64,000 nucleotides of DNA from the NCBI GenBank assembly GCA_015063845.1, contig SVTJ01000001.1, positions 62,001 to 126,000 of the forward strand. The letters are read 5' to 3'. The position numbers and the translations under genes are program-made. Numbering within the stretch: position 1 is the stretch's first letter; each line of letters begins with the position of its first letter. The notes below the pieces were generated by a model. It was not told the DNA's origin. It made no database searches and worked only from the letters and a program-made list of their open reading frames with translations. Shown piece by piece: positions 33,158 through 41,944 of this stretch. Source of the DNA: Oscillospiraceae bacterium. Its GTDB lineage: Bacteria > Bacillota > Clostridia > Oscillospirales > CAG-272.

Positions 33158-35428
33158 ATGAAAAGATTTATCGCACTTTTACTTTCTTGTGTATTTCTAT
33201 TTTTAATATTGCTTCCCCCCGTATCAGCTGAGAAAGCAGAGGTAAGCGAGGCGGAAAAGTTTAAAAATGCCGCTGTATTTTCGTGTGTTTACAGTGAAGC
33301 CGATAAGCAGATATTTATTGACGGTACTGTAAATCACGACGTTATGCTCAATCACCGAGACTTTACTATCAAAGTATATTCGTTTTCCGCTGATGGCACT
33401 TATGAGCAGTTTGCGCAAAGTGCTAATAAGGTTGCTCTCGCAAGCGCAAATATGACAATTAAATTCACCTTCCACTTTGATGCTATTACAACAAAGCAAA
33501 AATATGCGAAGTATGCTTTGGTATTTTGTTCGCCCGATGGCGAGGAATATCTTGTGGGAGATCCGCTTATTCCTACCGTAGCATCCGAATTTGAGTATAC
33601 CCTTGGAGACCGTTCCGCATATAAGGGAATTCTTATCGACGACCCTACCGAGATAGATATGTCAGGTGCGGGAAGAGTAATTATCGACGTTGATCTTGAT
33701 AAAGCTTTTGCCGATAACTCGGATAGCATTATATATCCTATAAACGATACGAGCGTTTATTTTGGAAGAACATTTGTAACCGATATTGACAAAAAGGTTA
33801 TTGAAGCATATGCCTCGGGCGCGAGCATATATTTGCGTTTTTTGACACGTGCATCAAATGCCAAAATGTCGGTAGCATATAACGCAAATGATAATAGATA
33901 TACCTTGCCCGATCTTTATAACGGTCAAGTTCTCGATATGATATATGCCGCTTCTAGTTTCTTTGCCGAACGCTATGACGGAAGTCACGGTCTTATAAAC
34001 GGAGTTGTGCTTGGAAGTAAGATCGACGACGTTGTTGATACCAATTACATATCCTCAATATCTCTTGATGAATATGCACAGCGTTATTCGTTTTATCTTA
34101 CCGTGGTCGCCAATGCTATGCGTACGGTGAATTCAAAGCTTGACGTTGTGATCCCTATTAGCGACGTTAACGATTATTCTGAAGCGGTTTCGCAAACACG
34201 CGAGTGGGGGGCGGACGAGCTTCTTGAAAGAATAGTCGCAAATCTTGACAGCAGTGTTTCGGGAAGCTTTGCTTGTACAGTGATGCTTCAATCTGCATAC
34301 GTCCCGTTTGGAATATCCAACCTCAATATAAAAAATGGAATAGATATGTCCAAGATAGACGATAGCGTAATCAACGCTCATAATATAGAGGGTTTTACAA
34401 CGTATTTAAGTGAGCTTTCGAAAAGATATTCGTGTGTTCCCACAAATGTGATCTATATGTGGGAGCAGCCGTCTGACTTAAGAGGAAATGCGCTTTGTTG
34501 CGCATACGCATATAACTTTTATAAGCTTTATTCCTCTCCCGTTGTATCGTCATTTGTAATTTCTGTTGATGCTTCTTCAATAGATGCCTATGAGGGTGTG
34601 GCGGAGCTTGTCAAGCATATTGATGCGAAAGATAATACCGAATATTCACAACGGTTTGCCGAATATTTTGGCAAAAAATCGTGGGAGCAGGTCTTGGGCG
34701 GCAGTGTCAACGTCAAGTCCTTGTATAGGCTTATAGAAAAAGAGATGAGCACGACAAGGAAAGACGGATTTATCGGTGAGTTTGACTATATTGATTTTTC
34801 AAATTCTTCGGTAATAAACTATATGCATAAGGGCAGTAATACCGAATATATACGATATGAGTATGACGGTATTGAAAAGCGAACTATGAAGGTGGCGTCT
34901 TCCACACTCAAGGTTGGCGATAGCTTCGGCTGCGTTGGAATTTATGAGTATAGCGAGGGATATGCGTACACACCGACAATGTCTCTTCGATTAAGAGTAG
35001 ACGGCGACGTTGATAATGCACTTTACGAAGTGTTGCTGATCTTTGGAAGCGGAAAAAATAGAATAGTTTCCAAAGGCGTTGTTGCTGATAATGAGATCAC
35101 TACACTGTATTTTGATGCTGATGACTATTCAGCCGAGTATATGGCGGACAACGTAAGAATAAGCGTCAGATGCCTGACCGATGGCTCTGAGGAGTGCGTA
35201 TTGTGGCTTTACGAGCTTTCGGGATACAGCGATAAATATGACTCCGAACAGCTTAGTTCTCTTATTGAGGAACAAAGAAGAAAAATAAGAAATCCCGATG
35301 ACACGGATGATGACAACTGGAACAGAAAAATGCTTATCACAGTTGTTGGTGTCGCACTTGCCATAATAGCTGTGGGGGCGGGACTTCTTATGGTGTTCAA
35401 AAATACAGACAGTAAAAAGAAAGAATAA
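33158..35428 (+). CDS. Large exported, membrane-anchored protein of unknown function (possible glycoside-hydrolase-like)
   Basis: Not firmly recognised. 756 residues: a signal peptide (residues 1-24, ending PVSA), a large extracytoplasmic part, and one membrane segment near the C-terminus (about 725-747, MLITVVGVALAIIAVGAGLLMVF) followed by a short basic tail. The middle (VYFGRTFVTDIDKKVIEAYASGASIYLRFL, FFAERYDG, INGVVLGSKID) resembles the TIM-barrel-like DUF5722 family found in gut bacteria, but catalytic residues cannot be assigned. A beta-rich N-terminal domain (about 40-140) and a C-terminal beta domain (about 590-700) flank it. It starts 24 bases after polC and ends 18 bases before dnaE, so it lies in a replication gene cluster. 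Confidence 0.72.
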   Translation: MKRFIALLLSCVFLFLILLPPVSAEKAEVSEAEKFKNAAVFSCVYSEADKQIFIDGTVNHDVMLNHRDFTIKVYSFSADGTYEQFAQSANKVALASANMTIKFTFHFDAITTKQKYAKYALVFCSPDGEEYLVGDPLIPTVASEFEYTLGDRSAYKGILIDDPTEIDMSGAGRVIIDVDLDKAFADNSDSIIYPINDTSVYFGRTFVTDIDKKVIEAYASGASIYLRFLTRASNAKMSVAYNANDNRYTLPDLYNGQVLDMIYAASSFFAERYDGSHGLINGVVLGSKIDDVVDTNYISSISLDEYAQRYSFYLTVVANAMRTVNSKLDVVIPISDVNDYSEAVSQTREWGADELLERIVANLDSSVSGSFACTVMLQSAYVPFGISNLNIKNGIDMSKIDDSVINAHNIEGFTTYLSELSKRYSCVPTNVIYMWEQPSDLRGNALCCAYAYNFYKLYSSPVVSSFVISVDASSIDAYEGVAELVKHIDAKDNTEYSQRFAEYFGKKSWEQVLGGSVNVKSLYRLIEKEMSTTRKDGFIGEFDYIDFSNSSVINYMHKGSNTEYIRYEYDGIEKRTMKVASSTLKVGDSFGCVGIYEYSEGYAYTPTMSLRLRVDGDVDNALYEVLLIFGSGKNRIVSKGVVADNEITTLYFDADDYSAEYMADNVRISVRCLTDGSEECVLWLYELSGYSDKYDSEQLSSLIEEQRRKIRNPDDTDDDNWNRKMLITVVGVALAIIAVGAGLLMVFKNTDSKKKE

Positions 35429-35446
35429 AGAAAGGCGGTGACGAGA

Positions 35447-38400
35447 ATGTCGGAGTTCGTTCATTTACATTTGCATAGTGAATACAGTTTGCTTGACGGT
35501 GCTTGCCGTATATCCGATATTCCCGCGCGCGCCAAGGAATGCGGACACGAGGCTGTTGCACTTACTGACCATGGAGTTATGTATGGCGCGGTAGCATTTT
35601 ATCAAGCTTGTAAAAAAGAGGGCATCAAGCCTATTATCGGTTGTGAGGTCTATGTTTGTGTGGGCTCGCGGTTTGATAAAACTGTGTATTCGGACGGAAG
35701 CGGAAGATATAATCATCTTGTCCTTTTGTGCAAGAACGAGACGGGTTACCGCAATCTTATATACTTGGTATCAAAGGCATTTACAGAAGGCTTTTATTCT
35801 AAGCCGAGAGTTGACCTTGAATTGTTGAGAGAACACTCCGAGGGACTTATTGCGCTTTCTGCATGTCTTGCGGGCAGAATACCCGCATTGCTTTCCGCGG
35901 GGGATTATGCCTCTGCCGTTGATTACGCAAAAACCATGTCGGATATTTTCGGCAAGGATAACTTTTATATCGAACTGCAAAACCACGGAATGGCAGAGCA
36001 GGTACAAATATTACCTTTGCTCGTAAAGCTTGCAAATGAATGCGAGCTTCCGCTTGTTGCTACAAATGACTGTCATTATCTCCGTAGAGAAAATGCGCAA
36101 ACTCAGGCGGTGCTTATGTGTATCCAAACGGGTAACGTTATAACAGACGGCCGTCCTATCGGATTTGAGACCGATGAGTTTTATTATAAGACAACGGCAG
36201 AGATGAAGATGCTGTTTGGCAAGTACGAGGGTGCTATTGAGAATACCGTTAAAATTGCGGATAGATGTAATTTTGAATTTACCTTTGATGACCCCAAGCT
36301 GCCTACATTCAAAACTCCCGACGGTACAAATTCAAAGGACTATCTGAGAAAGCTTACCTACGACGGACTTGAAGCAAAGCTAAGCAGTGGTGCTCTTGAT
36401 TACCGTCCGCAGGGGGAGAAGGTATACAAGGATAGAATTGAATACGAGCTTTCGGTTATATCCAAAATGGGGTATGACGACTATTTTCTTATAGTTCAGG
36501 ATTACGTTGGCTTTGCACGCTCCAAAAATATTCCCGTAGGTCCGGGAAGAGGCTCGGGAGCAGGAAGCCTTGTTGCATATCTCACGGGAATAACCGACGT
36601 TGACCCAATAAAATTTGATCTGCTTTTTGAAAGATTTCTAAATCCCGAGCGTGTAAGTATGCCCGATATAGATATCGACTTTTGCTATAACCGACGCGAC
36701 GAGGTCATAAAGTATATGTTCGAACACTACGGAGAGAACCACGTCTCGCAGATCATAGCATACGGAACACTTGCTGCGAGGGCTGCTATAAGAGACGTTG
36801 GACGTGCGCTGGGTATGTCTTATTCCGAGGTTGATCCTATCGCTCGCGCTGTTCCGCATGAGATAGGAATGACGCTCAAGGATGCACTCAAGCTTCCTGC
36901 GCTCAAAACGCTTTACGAGGGTTCGGATAGCGTAAAACAGCTTGTAGATACGGCTATGCAGCTTGAGGGAATGCCGCGAAACATAACGGTGCATGCGGCA
37001 GGACTTGTGGTAACTGATATGCCTGTTGCAAAATACGTGCCTTTGGCTGTGAGCAACGAGACGATAGTTACACAGTTTGATATGGATACTATCGCAAAGC
37101 TCGGGCTTCTTAAGTTTGACTTTCTTGCTCTCAGATATCTTACGATAATCGACGATGCTTGCTCATTTATAAAAGAGACGCAAAGCGAATTTGATATAAC
37201 AAAAATACCGATAGACGATAAAAAGACGTACGATCTTATTTCCTCAGGCGCTACTCTTGGCGTTTTTCAGCTTGAATCGGGCGGAATGAGACAAATGCTC
37301 TCCGAGCTTCGCCCCGAGGGAATTGACGACGTTATTGCGGCTATCGCGCTTTACCGTCCGGGTCCTATGGATTCTATCCCTCAGTATATTGAGGCTCGTC
37401 ACAATCCCGATAAGATAAGATACGCGCATCCGATACTTGAGCCGATACTTCGCTCCACGTACGGTTGTATCGTTTATCAGGAGCAGGTAATGAGTGTCTT
37501 CCGCGAGATGGCAGGATATTCATACGGACACGCGGATATCGTTCGACGCGCTATGTCGAAGAAAAAAGCGGACGTTCTTAATGCTGAGCGAGAGAGCTTC
37601 CTTGACGGATGTCGAAAAAACGGTATTGACGATAGTGTTGCGGGCGCGATATTTGATGACGTATCATCCTTTGCAAAATATGCATTTAACAAGAGCCACG
37701 CGGCGGCGTATGCTATGATATCTTATAGGACAGCATACCTTAAAGCGCATTATCCTTGCGAGTATATGGCGGCGCTTATGACGTCTGTGCTTGGCAATCT
37801 TACAAAGCTCGCTGAGTATATAGCGGAATGTTCAAAATACGGAATAAGAGTACTTCCTCCCGACATTAACGAGAGTAGAATGTATTTCCACCCAAGCGGA
37901 AAGAATATAGTTTTTGGATTGTTGGCGCTTAAAAACGTTGGAAAACAATTCGTGGAGAGCATTATTCGCGAGAGAATGACTGCGCCTTTCGCCGACTTTG
38001 AGGACTTTATCACTAGAATGTCGGATTACGATATCAATAAGAGAATGGTGGAGGGTCTCATAAAGGCGGGTGCTTTTGATAAGCTCGGCAATTTCAGAAG
38101 TCAGCTTCTCACCTCTTACGAGCGTCTTATAGATATCCGAGCAGAGAAGAGCAAGAGCAATATTTCGGGTCAGCTCGATATGTTCTCATCTGCCTTTGGA
38201 CAGATCGATAACTCGCCCAAATTCGAATATCCGAATGTTCCCGAATATTCCGTCAAGGAAAAGCTTATGATGGAAAAGGAATGCTCAGGAATGTATTTCT
38301 CTGGTCATATGATAGACGGATATTCAAAGCATATCGATACACTTTCATCACGCTCTATCTCAGAGCTTGTTGACAACGAAGATCTCGAAGAAAAGCAAAG

Positions 38401-38947
38401 TGTAACCGTTTGCGGAATTATCAGTAACGTTACCGTCAAGAACACCCGAAAAAACGAGAAAATGGCGTTTATCACAGTCGAGGATAGATACGGCGAGATA
38501 GAGTGTCTGGTTTTTCCAACGAAATATACCGAGTATAGGCATATGTTGAGACAGGACGCGGCCGTTTGCGTTGTGGGTAATATTTCTATCAAGGAAGATG
38601 AAGCTTCTAAAATACTTGTGAATTCTATTACAGAGCTTATCGAAAACTCAAACTTTAAGCCGAGTGAGAAAAAAAAGAGCCTCGAGCAGAGGCGTGAGCC
38701 TGCTGCCGAGAGCCCTCTCGCAAAGGCAAAGATCAACAAGATTTATTTAAGAGTTGACGATCTTGAATGCGTTTCTTATCTTAAGGTGAAGAATATTGTT
38801 GATATTTTTGACGGGGACGTTAGCGTGATCTTCTATGATCGAAGCACATCTCGTTATCTGAACTATTCACACGGTATCGCTCTTTCCGACTATGTCCTAT
38901 CGGAGCTTCGTGATATAATCGGTGATGAAAACGTTGTTACAAGATGA
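35447..38947 (+). CDS. dnaE: DNA polymerase III subunit alpha DnaE
   Basis: A 1166-residue polymerase. The PHP domain opens the protein (FVHLHLHSEYSLLDGACRI ... ALTDHGVMYGAVAFY). The palm has PVGPGRGSGAGSLVAYLTGITDVDP and the catalytic PDIDIDFCYNRRDEV. The finger region shows RPGPMDSIPQYIEARHNP and AFNKSHAAAYAMISYRTAYLK, and a C-terminal OB fold (SVTVCGIISNVTVKN) ends it. There is no exonuclease insertion. In PolC-containing bacteria DnaE usually extends primers on the lagging strand and works in repair. The ATG at 35447 has GGCGG eight bases upstream; a GTG at 35438 is a less likely start. Confidence 0.96.
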   Translation: MSEFVHLHLHSEYSLLDGACRISDIPARAKECGHEAVALTDHGVMYGAVAFYQACKKEGIKPIIGCEVYVCVGSRFDKTVYSDGSGRYNHLVLLCKNETGYRNLIYLVSKAFTEGFYSKPRVDLELLREHSEGLIALSACLAGRIPALLSAGDYASAVDYAKTMSDIFGKDNFYIELQNHGMAEQVQILPLLVKLANECELPLVATNDCHYLRRENAQTQAVLMCIQTGNVITDGRPIGFETDEFYYKTTAEMKMLFGKYEGAIENTVKIADRCNFEFTFDDPKLPTFKTPDGTNSKDYLRKLTYDGLEAKLSSGALDYRPQGEKVYKDRIEYELSVISKMGYDDYFLIVQDYVGFARSKNIPVGPGRGSGAGSLVAYLTGITDVDPIKFDLLFERFLNPERVSMPDIDIDFCYNRRDEVIKYMFEHYGENHVSQIIAYGTLAARAAIRDVGRALGMSYSEVDPIARAVPHEIGMTLKDALKLPALKTLYEGSDSVKQLVDTAMQLEGMPRNITVHAAGLVVTDMPVAKYVPLAVSNETIVTQFDMDTIAKLGLLKFDFLALRYLTIIDDACSFIKETQSEFDITKIPIDDKKTYDLISSGATLGVFQLESGGMRQMLSELRPEGIDDVIAAIALYRPGPMDSIPQYIEARHNPDKIRYAHPILEPILRSTYGCIVYQEQVMSVFREMAGYSYGHADIVRRAMSKKKADVLNAERESFLDGCRKNGIDDSVAGAIFDDVSSFAKYAFNKSHAAAYAMISYRTAYLKAHYPCEYMAALMTSVLGNLTKLAEYIAECSKYGIRVLPPDINESRMYFHPSGKNIVFGLLALKNVGKQFVESIIRERMTAPFADFEDFITRMSDYDINKRMVEGLIKAGAFDKLGNFRSQLLTSYERLIDIRAEKSKSNISGQLDMFSSAFGQIDNSPKFEYPNVPEYSVKEKLMMEKECSGMYFSGHMIDGYSKHIDTLSSRSISELVDNEDLEEKQSVTVCGIISNVTVKNTRKNEKMAFITVEDRYGEIECLVFPTKYTEYRHMLRQDAAVCVVGNISIKEDEASKILVNSITELIENSNFKPSEKKKSLEQRREPAAESPLAKAKINKIYLRVDDLECVSYLKVKNIVDIFDGDVSVIFYDRSTSRYLNYSHGIALSDYVLSELRDIIGDENVVTR

Positions 38948-38948
38948 A

Positions 38949-39347
38949 CTATACCGAATAGTCTTCAATAATTGAATAGAGTTGTTGCTTACCAACGACT
39001 TCAAAGCCCTCCTCAAGCAGCCGTCTGTCTGCTATGGGGAGGGTTTTTACGTATACCTCGATTATTTCCTTGAGAGTTCCGTCGGGCAAAAATATGCCGA
39101 TCTTCCCCATATGCTCACGTACTATAAATACTTGTTCCTCGTCTTCGTAATATATTTGCGTAATATTATCATCGGTATCTGTATTTACGTATACGTATTC
39201 TGTGCGAATGCTTCCAACTGTCTGAGTATTCTCCAAAGGTGAGTCCGAGCGTGAGATGAGCTTTACACTCAGCGTTACACACACAAGGAAAAGAAGCGAA
39301 TAAAGACAAGATATGCGTAAAAGCCTTTTTTTGAACGTTTCATTCAT
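38949..39347 (-). CDS. Small membrane-anchored protein with BofC-C-terminal-like domain
   Basis: A 132-residue protein with one N-terminal membrane segment (about residues 12-32) and an extracytoplasmic domain. Its end (VREHMGKIGIFLPDGTLKEIIEVYV ... LPIADRRLLEEGFEV ... IIEDYSV) resembles BofC C-terminal-like domains in Firmicutes. There one protein copy often occurs in spore formers; BofC itself moderates the SpoIVB checkpoint that activates sigma-K. It is convergent with dnaE, one base apart. The match is by remembered pattern and could also describe an unrelated small exported domain. Confidence 0.6.
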   Translation of the reverse strand: MNETFKKRLLRISCLYSLLFLVCVTLSVKLISRSDSPLENTQTVGSIRTEYVYVNTDTDDNITQIYYEDEEQVFIVREHMGKIGIFLPDGTLKEIIEVYVKTLPIADRRLLEEGFEVVGKQQLYSIIEDYSV

Positions 39348-39455
39348 TTTTCAATAACTTCCTCCGTTGATAAGTTTTACATTATTATTTGCCTACACGT
39401 GATTAAATATACGGTAGTGTGAAATAATAAGAAAAGTAAGCGTAGGAGGGAATAT

Positions 39456-41927
39456 ATGCTGCGTAGATTATCTGTTTTTTTACTCAAGCTTTTGCTCGTA
39501 AGTGCCATAATTATCGTGGGTGCTGCGATAATTATAGGTATAGTTTTTTCTATATACGTTGATAAATATGTTGACAAAAGCATTGACGAGGAGCTTTTTT
39601 ACGTTGTCGGCTCGAACGCACAGACAAAGTTGTATTATTATGATTACAGCGACCGTGCAGCAAGGCAGGGAGAGGCTGTTGAGATGAGCGAAGAGCCGCT
39701 TTACGGAGGTTATAGAAGCAAATACGTAAAAAGCACTGAAATACCTAACGATCTAAAAAACGCTTTTATAAGTATAGAGGACAAGCGATTTGAAAAGCAC
39801 AAGGGGGTTGACTGGTGGCGAACTGTCAGCGCAGGCTTTAACTATTATCTTAATTTCAGCGGAAGCTTTGGCGGATCAACTATCACTCAACAGCTTGTAA
39901 AAAACGTGACCGACAATGACGACTATTCATTTCAGCGAAAGATACAAGAGATATTCTGGGCTCTTGATCTCGAGACAAAAATGGACAAGCAGGAGATACT
40001 GGGGCTATATCTGAATATCATAAATCTATCACAAGGCTGTTACGGAGTTGGTGCTGCAGCGGATTATTATTTTTCTAAGGACGTATCAGAGTTAAGTCTT
40101 TCCGAATGCGCATGTATTGCCGCAATTACCAACAGCCCTACCTATTATGACCCTATCAGAAATCCCGAAAACAACGACAAACGCAGACTTTTAATACTTG
40201 AGCAGATGTATGACCAAGGGTATATAAATGAGGAGGAGTATATAGAGGCGTGTTCACAAAAGATCGTTCTCAACGTAAAGGATCATTATGAGGATACACA
40301 CATAAATTCTTGGTATACCGATATGGTCGTTGAGGACGTTATGAGAGATCTTATGGAACAGTACGGATATAGCAGAACGATGGCTAGCCTTATAGTTTAC
40401 ACGGGTGGGTTGCAGATATATACGGTTATGGACAAGGACGTTCAAGCTACACTTGATGAGTATTATTCAAACGAAAAAAACTTTGCCTCATCGAAGGGAG
40501 GAGAATTGCCCGAAAGTTCAATGATAGTTATTGACAGTCAAACTGGAGATATACTCGGTGTTGCGGGCGGTATTGGACTGAAAAAGGGAAATAGAATACA
40601 AAATCTTGCAACCACCAGCGTTCGTCCCGCAGGGTCGGTTATAAAGCCTCTTTCTGTATATGCGCCCGCGCTTGAAGACGGTGTTATCAATTACGCAAGC
40701 GTGTATGACGATACCCCCGTAAATTTTGGAAATTATAATCTTGATGCAAGTAAAGGAAAGATCGTACAGCCTATCGCGTGGCCGAGAAACGCAAATGGAA
40801 TATATAGGGGACTTACCAATATCAATTACGCAATAAAGCATTCCATTAATACAGTGACTGTAAAGGTGCTTGAAGACATCGGTGTTGATAGATCGTTTGA
40901 TTTTCTGTATAATGATCTGGATATGAAAAGCCTTATTGAAAGCAGGACGCTTGAAGACGGAAGTGTTATCAGCGATAAGGATTATGCCGCTCTTGCGCTC
41001 GGACAGTTCAATTACGGCGTCACAGTCAGGGAGATAACCGCTGCCTATTCGATATTTGCAAACGACGGTATATATAATTCATACCGTTCGTATTACGAGG
41101 TTACCGACTCGAACTCAAACGTTGTACTTGAAAACAAATATAACGGAAAGGCAGTTATGAGCGAGGAGAATGCCGATATTATGACGCTTATGCTTATGAA
41201 TGTAACAGATAGTGGAACAGCATCCGATATAAAACTTCGTGAAAGCATAAACTGTGCCGGTAAAACGGGAACGACACAAAACAAATATGATAATTGGTAT
41301 ATTGGATATACGCCGTATTATATAGGCGGAGTTTGGATGGGATATGAGTATCCAAAAGCACTATCAGATTATCAAAGCAATAAATGTATTGAAATATGGG
41401 ATGAGGTAATGACCGTCCTTCACGAAAAGCATATAAACGGAGAAAGTGTGAAGAAATTTGATATCAGCGATAATATAGTTCAATGCGAATACTGTGTTGA
41501 TTCGGGAAAAGCAATGACTACCGCTTGTAAAAGTGACCCGAGAGGGAGCAGAGCAGAGACGGGTTACTTTATAAAGGGAAGTGAACCGAAAGAGCCATGT
41601 GACAGACACCTGCTTGCAGATTATGACACGGTCAGCGGTGGGATAGTTATAGGCGCTTGTCCTAATGAAAACGTAATTAAGGTAGGTCTTATAAACGTCA
41701 ACAGAGCCTTTCCAATGCAGATATACGTCAGTGATGCGCAATACACCTGGAGAGATATCGGTAGGTACGTTCTCCCCGAAACATCTCCGCATTTACCTTT
41801 CTATAATAACATTCTCGGTAATAATATTTATAGCGGAATAAGCAAGGTCGAATACCAATATAACCGAGCTTGCAGAGAACATTTTAATTATTTCGATTGG
41901 AAAGAAAAACAAGAGGACGGCGGATGA
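39456..41927 (+). CDS. Class A bifunctional penicillin-binding protein (PBP1A-like)
   Basis: An 823-residue cell-wall synthase. A single N-terminal membrane segment (about residues 8-34) anchors it. The glycosyltransferase 51 domain follows (AFISIEDKRFEKHKGVDWWRT, GGSTITQQLVKN, RKIQEIFWALDLE). The transpeptidase domain has Ser394-Val-Ile-Lys397, SIN in KHSINTVTV, and Lys603-Thr-Gly605. Both activities appear intact, so it polymerises and cross-links peptidoglycan outside the membrane. The C-terminal region after about 680 is cysteine-containing and of unknown role. GGAGGGA precedes the ATG, and a terminator overlaps the stop codon. Confidence 0.94.
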   Translation: MLRRLSVFLLKLLLVSAIIIVGAAIIIGIVFSIYVDKYVDKSIDEELFYVVGSNAQTKLYYYDYSDRAARQGEAVEMSEEPLYGGYRSKYVKSTEIPNDLKNAFISIEDKRFEKHKGVDWWRTVSAGFNYYLNFSGSFGGSTITQQLVKNVTDNDDYSFQRKIQEIFWALDLETKMDKQEILGLYLNIINLSQGCYGVGAAADYYFSKDVSELSLSECACIAAITNSPTYYDPIRNPENNDKRRLLILEQMYDQGYINEEEYIEACSQKIVLNVKDHYEDTHINSWYTDMVVEDVMRDLMEQYGYSRTMASLIVYTGGLQIYTVMDKDVQATLDEYYSNEKNFASSKGGELPESSMIVIDSQTGDILGVAGGIGLKKGNRIQNLATTSVRPAGSVIKPLSVYAPALEDGVINYASVYDDTPVNFGNYNLDASKGKIVQPIAWPRNANGIYRGLTNINYAIKHSINTVTVKVLEDIGVDRSFDFLYNDLDMKSLIESRTLEDGSVISDKDYAALALGQFNYGVTVREITAAYSIFANDGIYNSYRSYYEVTDSNSNVVLENKYNGKAVMSEENADIMTLMLMNVTDSGTASDIKLRESINCAGKTGTTQNKYDNWYIGYTPYYIGGVWMGYEYPKALSDYQSNKCIEIWDEVMTVLHEKHINGESVKKFDISDNIVQCEYCVDSGKAMTTACKSDPRGSRAETGYFIKGSEPKEPCDRHLLADYDTVSGGIVIGACPNENVIKVGLINVNRAFPMQIYVSDAQYTWRDIGRYVLPETSPHLPFYNNILGNNIYSGISKVEYQYNRACREHFNYFDWKEKQEDGG

Positions 41928-41937
41928 CCGCCGTCCT
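41914..41937. terminator. Bidirectional terminator between the PBP and ABC exporter genes
   Basis: A 10-base-pair GC-rich stem (41914-41923 with 41928-41937, loop ATGA) overlaps the PBP stop codon. It lies eight bases from the convergent ABC gene's stop. Confidence 0.75.
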
Positions 41938-41944
41938 TGATCAT

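Noticed and set aside
39348-39455. Possible forespore (sigma F/G) promoter upstream of the BofC-like gene
   Set aside because: GTATA and a GGCAAATAAT-like element are present but match the consensus imperfectly, and too few examples are available here to judge.
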